A stretch of 64,000 bases of DNA from Astropecten irregularis (taxonomy: Eukaryota > Echinodermata > Asteroidea > Paxillosida > Astropectinidae). The stretch covers positions 8,390,614 to 8,454,613 of the forward strand of contig OZ020247.1 in the NCBI GenBank assembly GCA_963971285.1, written 5' to 3'. The first letter of the stretch is position 1; each line of letters opens with the position of its first letter. A program made the position numbers and the translations under genes. Shown here piece by piece: positions 59,183 through 64,000 of this stretch. The notes under the pieces were generated by a model. That model saw only the letters and a list, made by a program, of their open reading frames with translations. It was not told where the DNA came from and did not search any database.

Positions 59183-62100
59183 TTATCCCTGAATCAGCTC
59201 AGCCATCTCCTGCAGAAATGAAATAAGAACATATCAAAAAATTTATAAAGCTTCTTAGTGTCAAGTCTGCTAACAAATAAGCAGATAAGCAAGTATTAAG
59301 AAAATCTGAGAGGGTTAGCAGAAATATCTTTCTATATAAAAAAAAATACATGTATTGATTCTCTCTTTTTGGTTTCCCAACCTTGTTGCATGCTATTTCT
59401 GTTTGCCTGGCCACTCTGTCCCCTTTGTTCTGATCCTTTCATCCAGTGATGTGTATCTTTACTTGTTTTTGTTCTCTTGTCATTTAGCCTTTGAGAAAGA
59501 TGCTGCTAGTATCGACATGTGTCAGGCCCTCCTAACTCCATTTATTGTATATATTGCAGGTCGTTATTTTGGTTGATGAGTAGTTTGCAGCAGTTTATTA
59601 CTTGTATTTTTATATGAAAGTTAGCAAGCCATTAAGATGTACGGCTGATAATTCTTTCTTGCCATTTTACAGACTGTTTTCTGCTTAAAGGTTTGGCTTC
59701 TGTTTCTCATCTCCACTGATGAAAGGTATCATAATTATTCACTGAGCTTATTACTAAAAACACATGAGGCTGGATAAGGCTGACATGTAAGTGATTTATG
59801 TCTTTGGTGCAATCCTGGGCCCATACAGTTACATGGAATCTGATACGACCTATTTCTGTGCTTACGAGCCCTGCTACGCTTGAAATCTATTTCATGGACT
59901 CCGTAAGCAAGACTTTCGGCACTTAATCGGTTAGGGAAGAATTTCTAGCCTAACATTGATTTCTTTTCTGCTAACGCACTGCAATGTGCATTCTGCAGAA
60001 AGTTCTTGTGTAGCGTAGCAAGAAAGAAAACTCCTGTGAAAAAAAAGTATGCTAGCTATCGTGAGCGAAGAATTTTTGCTTATGGTAATGGATTCCATGA
60101 ATTTGGGCCCAGGCCGGCTGAACTAATCAACTTACGATGACGTCTTTGAATGTGGACTTGATGACCTCCTGGAAGCGTCCCTCTTCCAGCCAGTAGGTCT
60201 CACTCCCGACGCCTTCTCCCTGGACCTCAGCAGGGAGATTCTGCAGAATGAGATCAGACACGGTGGGGCCTCCGACTTTGTCCGCCGCCTCTGAAATCAT
60301 CTGGAAATCCTCCTCGCTCAGGTACATTTCTTCTCTCTGCAAACCGAGACAAAAGAAGGTGATTGATTGAGATAATGTCATTCTGTCAACAGATCTATAA
60401 GGACTAGCTGCCACTGAGGCCTTGGTACATTCATTCATGGCACATGCTTTATACATGTACTGTAAGCGTAGATAGATTCGTAGGTACATGTACATACCTT
60501 GTTTTTTTGTCAAAGAAATGCAGATTCATGGGCAAATTCAAGAAAGTTACAATAACAGTCATCTGTGAAAGTTTGGTGCCCACTTTTACAGAAACAGTGA
60601 AAAAAGATCACAGGATTTTCAAATCTATCCACAGGGGTTTTGATCTAGATCATAACAGTTTTTGGTCTTTCCACAATCACCACCTTTATAACCTGTAATT
60701 AGTTATAAGTATTACTACCAAAGTATGATGCTACCTTTAACAGAAGCATAGATGCTATTTCATGTATGTATAAGCAAGGAGTTTTCAGTTATTGCCCATG
60801 CATAACTTGAATAACTATAAGGATAGTTACTTGGCTAGAGTACGAAATGGGCGCTAGCCGTGCAAGTATAGAAGGACGATTATGCACGGAATTCCAAAGT
60901 AAGTTGCATCATGGAATTGTCTCGGATCAAATATTAAATTTTATCTTTTCTCTTCAGGGGAAATGGGTATAAATGGATGGCAAGATAATTAACGCATTAA
61001 TTTGTGTCTACGTCTATTGTCTACTCACAGGTAGGGGAATGGTGTCCACTTTGTCAAAATGACCATCCCACAGTGACAGGACGAGGCTGGCATGGTTGCT
61101 ACTCAGTGTGATGGTGCCCTCCTTCAGGGCCCTGGCAATCCACTCCCATAAGTCATCAGCTTGTGTCATGTCCTTCAGGAAAGGCTGTAGGGAAGGCAAA
61201 GTCATTATACAGATGAATAATGGTGTATTCATCTCGATGTTCTAACTGGTTGTTGTATCATGGTGATGCATAATCTCTAAGTCCTCTCAGATCTTGGCTG
61301 ACTAAAGCAGGATTTAAACCTGCAGCCTCCCGTCATTGAATCTTTGAATCTGAAAGGTCCATCACAGACGGGGAGAAACTTCACAGAAGCTAAGAGGACA
61401 CTGCCTCAGACCATCGCACTGTACTCATCATAATGTGTATTCTTCAATAAATATATCTCTGAAGTTCTGAACTCAACCCGAGTATAGTGTGTAATCAGTT
61501 GAGCCTTGCACGCTAAATTGCCCCTTCAAACGATGTCTGCCGCAAGCAGATATTTTAGTTTCTCAAACACACTTTGCTATTAGATAAAATCATCACACTT
61601 CCCAAAGTGAAGACCCATTTCCTTCCTGTGGTAGTGACTAATCACTTTAAAATGAAACCGAGCTTTCTTGTTTTGTGGTTTGATTTCTGAGCTGTTATAA
61701 GTTATATATACTTACAAATTTGCCATTATCCTCAAAAATGGGCACAAAGTAGCTGCCCTGTACCACGCAGCCCTTGTCAAACAGCGGCAATATGGTCCAG
61801 CCTAGTCTGGATTCAGGCTCCAGGCTGACGGGTCGTGTGCTGTCCTTGCTGTGCATCGTACCAGGACCTTTGTTGCTGGGGTCTGGCTTGTAGGTGACTG
61901 ACAGACCAAACACCTGGAGCAGGAGGTAGGACTTAGTGCTGTAGGCAGGATGAAGTTTCTAAAACAAACCAAACAAAGATATTCCACATTGAAAATGCCA
62001 TGTTCGTTTGCAGTGCACAGTCTGTTTGTTGGCATGACCTACAACTAAGTCAATGTAAATTTAATCATCAAATACATGTAACCACAAGGCAAACTAAGTG

Positions 62101-63474
62101 GATTTATCTTAAGTCATTGAACAAAGAAAACTTGACTGGAGTGGGATTTGAACCTGCAACCTACTGAATACTGATAGCTCAGTTTAATAGTAGCTAGAGC
62201 ACTGGTACGGTATTCCAGAGGTAGCAGGTTCAAATCACGCTCCAATCAATTTTTGTCATTCACTTTTCAATAAATGAATGAATGACTGACAAAATATCAC
62301 ACAAGAAGAGACAACCAACCTTTGGATCATCATTAAAGACCGGGCCGGCCTGCGGGCTGGAGGGCTTCACTTCCTGGACCAGCAAGAGCTCCTTGTCTCT
62401 ACCCGAGGTGACATCACTGCCAGGCAAGACGTGAGCAATCACGTTGGTGTACATGCCCTCAGCTAGAAGGGAGAGAGTTGGATTCAATCATCCCGAAAAG
62501 GAAGAAGAGAAAGAATTCGCATAAGGAAACCCATTCAATATGAAAGGAAAATTGAACGAAGGGTACACCATGGTAAAAGATGCCTCTGAAAGAATCGGAG
62601 ATCTTTATATCTTGATGTTCTGATCAGGATGCTCTGGTCATCTTCAGTGGACCCTGACAGCAGCATGCCAGCCAGAACCTAGAGGGGAGACTCTCTGGTT
62701 CTTTCAGCAACCACCTCTCTTTGTGTGTACCGTAAAATACTTATTTTGTACGTCTGTCACACAAAAGTCTTAAATATCCTTCAAGAGAGGAACACACTGA
62801 CCTAATAATATACTTTTTACAGGTTTTAGGCTTCTGAAAGTGCCCCCATACCCTGTCATCATTTACTTTGCTTTTATTTGTTTTTTCTTGAACTTCCACA
62901 TACTTGTTTATTCTCAAATTGTGATGTTTCTTTACAGAGTTGGAAATAAATGTGCAAATGAATTGAATTGATTTGATGTAAAAACTGTCCATCTTGGCCA
63001 GGTTAGGTAGGAGATAATTGTCTTGTTTTGCTGGTTTGTTCCAAGCTTAAAAACAATCTTGGCGGCATGCAAAATGAATACAGAGGGAACTTATTTTCCT
63101 AACAAAAAATGTGATAACATGTAATATAAAAAATTGGATAAAAAGGAAAAGAAGAAATCTCTGATTGCTTCATACATGTCATATGAGAAAATTTGACCAC
63201 AAGCAACAAGACTCAACTTTCAGGCATTGCAATATTAAAAAAAGCTACACATGATTGTATGTTTTTTAAGTGACGCCGATATTTTCCCCCTTGTCGAATA
63301 CGTACCTTGGACGGCTTTGGCTGACTGCACTTCCAGGAACAGGCCCATCTCTTGGTCGTAGTCCACGCATCGCACAATGTCCAGGCGCTGAGGCGGGGCC
63401 TGGTTCTCTGGGTCGGACTGCTTCTTGAAGTCCAGTCTGTCCAGCTGCCACAATCTCAACTCATCCTCCGTCAT
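59183..63474 (-). CDS. Intact 312-residue protein, unrecognised, six exons
   Basis: Minus-strand exons are 63474-63306, 62462-62320, 61958-61716, 61184-61029, 60336-60136 and 59209-59183. All phases agree and the frame is open over 939 bases, so this is a real gene. The protein begins MTEDELRLWQLDRLDF. It has a beta-rich central part (LEVQSAKAV, LLLVQEV, YLLLQVFGLSVTY), then GWTILPLFD at 157-165 and a helical C-terminal part with an acidic YLSEEDFQMISEAADK segment. The central part, with a GW-type motif before a hydrophobic strand, resembles C2-like domains of some ciliary coiled-coil proteins such as CCDC17; this is a weak impression, not an assignment. There is no signal peptide or membrane segment, so the protein is probably cytosolic. 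The ATG lies two bases into its exon, so an upstream non-coding exon is expected. Confidence 0.85.
59818..60110. mobile_element. MITE with GGGCCC...CCATGAAAT ends, copy 2
   Basis: GGGCCC at both ends, with CCATGAATTTGGGCCC on the right and CGTAAGCAAGAC inside, like the copy at 1672-1908. It lies just beyond exon 5 of the 312-residue gene, in its last intron. Confidence 0.65.
60500..60740 (+). mobile_element. TTAA-flanked MITE, copy 8 (truncated)
   Basis: Lacks the left terminus and has internal deletions; the right end reads GATGCTACCTTTAA. It lies in an intron of the 312-residue gene. Confidence 0.7.
62085..62285. repeat. SINE foldback, two tRNA-like heads facing each other
   Basis: A reverse head (GGGATTTGAACCTGC) and a forward head (AGCAGGTTCAAATC) flank a short centre, producing an inverted repeat in an intron of the 312-residue gene. 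Confidence 0.65.
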
Positions 63475-63937
63475 CTCTGACCACCAGAAAAAAAGAAAAA
63501 TGATTGCAAATTAAAAAAAAAGGTCTGACTCTTTTACTTTGGATGCTCTAGCTATATCTGAGTCTAGTACAATCTGAATCAATGGGAGATTTTTGGAGAG
63601 TCGGTCTTGAGTCAACAGCGCACGTGCAAACCGGGGGTGCGTTCCGCTTGCGCGAACATGTCTCAACGTTTGCGGCAACGTTTGCGTACAACCGGAACCG
63701 ATTGTGAGCGCGCGTGGAACACAACCGTAAAATGGCGGTGTCCAGTCGTAACCAAGATGGCGTCGAATGCCTGCAGCGTCCAAAATAATTGATGAAATTT
63801 CTGATAGTACTTGTACTGCAGCATATCATTAAGTACCAATTATCTATGGTGCAATTTGTGAAGTACTTGATAAATTTTCAATCTTAAAAACTGCAGTTTT
63901 TACTTTCGTCACAAAAAAAATTACATCGTCTGCTTAC

Positions 63938-63966
63938 CGTTCTGCCATCTTGGAAATATCGACCAT
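63938..63966 (-). other. Candidate 5' exon end of the 312-residue gene
   Basis: A good donor (AACG then GTAAGC) at 63937-63936 follows two ATGs at 63966 and 63948, the second in strong context (AAGATGG). Splicing to 63476 puts these ATGs out of frame with MTEDEL, making a short upstream reading that stops within a few codons after the junction. Either this is a leader exon with an upstream ORF, or a small exon is missing between the two. Confidence 0.4.
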
Positions 63967-64000
63967 TTTTAAATGACACGCGAACATTCGCGAACATCTC

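Overview
This is a piece of animal nuclear genome. Genes are split into short exons with GT/AG introns, coding exons are GC-richer than their surroundings, and introns are packed with inverted-repeat DNA elements, tRNA-derived SINEs and minisatellites. The very frequent palindromes TACATGTA and TAGGCCTA, the gene content and introns of about 1 kb suggest a marine invertebrate deuterostome, probably an echinoderm. The phylum is inferred; no species marker is visible.

Five protein-coding genes could be rebuilt exon by exon with consistent splice phases. (1) Minus strand, 21186 to 5161: malectin (MLEC), four exons, 268 residues, an ER lectin, with a 13.5-kb second intron. (2) Plus strand, 21621 to 37401: TYW1, 16 exons, about 741 residues, the radical-SAM wybutosine enzyme. 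It is divergent from MLEC across a 434-bp gap that is probably a shared promoter. (3) Minus strand, 42028 to 39007: POP5, five exons, 162 residues, an RNase P/MRP subunit, convergent with TYW1. (4) Plus strand, 45076 to 48657: ARL6IP4 (SRp25-like), four exons, 665 residues, a nuclear SR-rich protein divergent from POP5. A further coding exon at 57445-57578 joins in phase to a second reading frame of the last ARL6IP4 exon. (5) Minus strand, 63474 to 59183: an intact six-exon gene for a 312-residue protein that I do not recognise with confidence.

The genes form no operon. TYW1 and POP5 both act in tRNA maturation (wybutosine formation and 5' end processing), MLEC acts in ER glycoprotein folding, and ARL6IP4 is linked to splicing. 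MLEC, POP5 and ARL6IP4 lie in the same band of human chromosome 12 (12q24.31), so part of this order may be old synteny.

The rest is mobile and repetitive DNA. A TTAA-flanked MITE family of about 370 bp has eight copies. Three elements with 8-bp target duplications look like non-autonomous hAT transposons, and one of them is nested inside a foldback MITE. Several smaller MITE families, SINEs, a LINE fragment and five tandem-repeat arrays are also present. No complete transposase, RNA gene, CRISPR array or viral gene was seen. The most interesting observation is the overlapping-frame terminal exon of ARL6IP4 and its distant partner exon.
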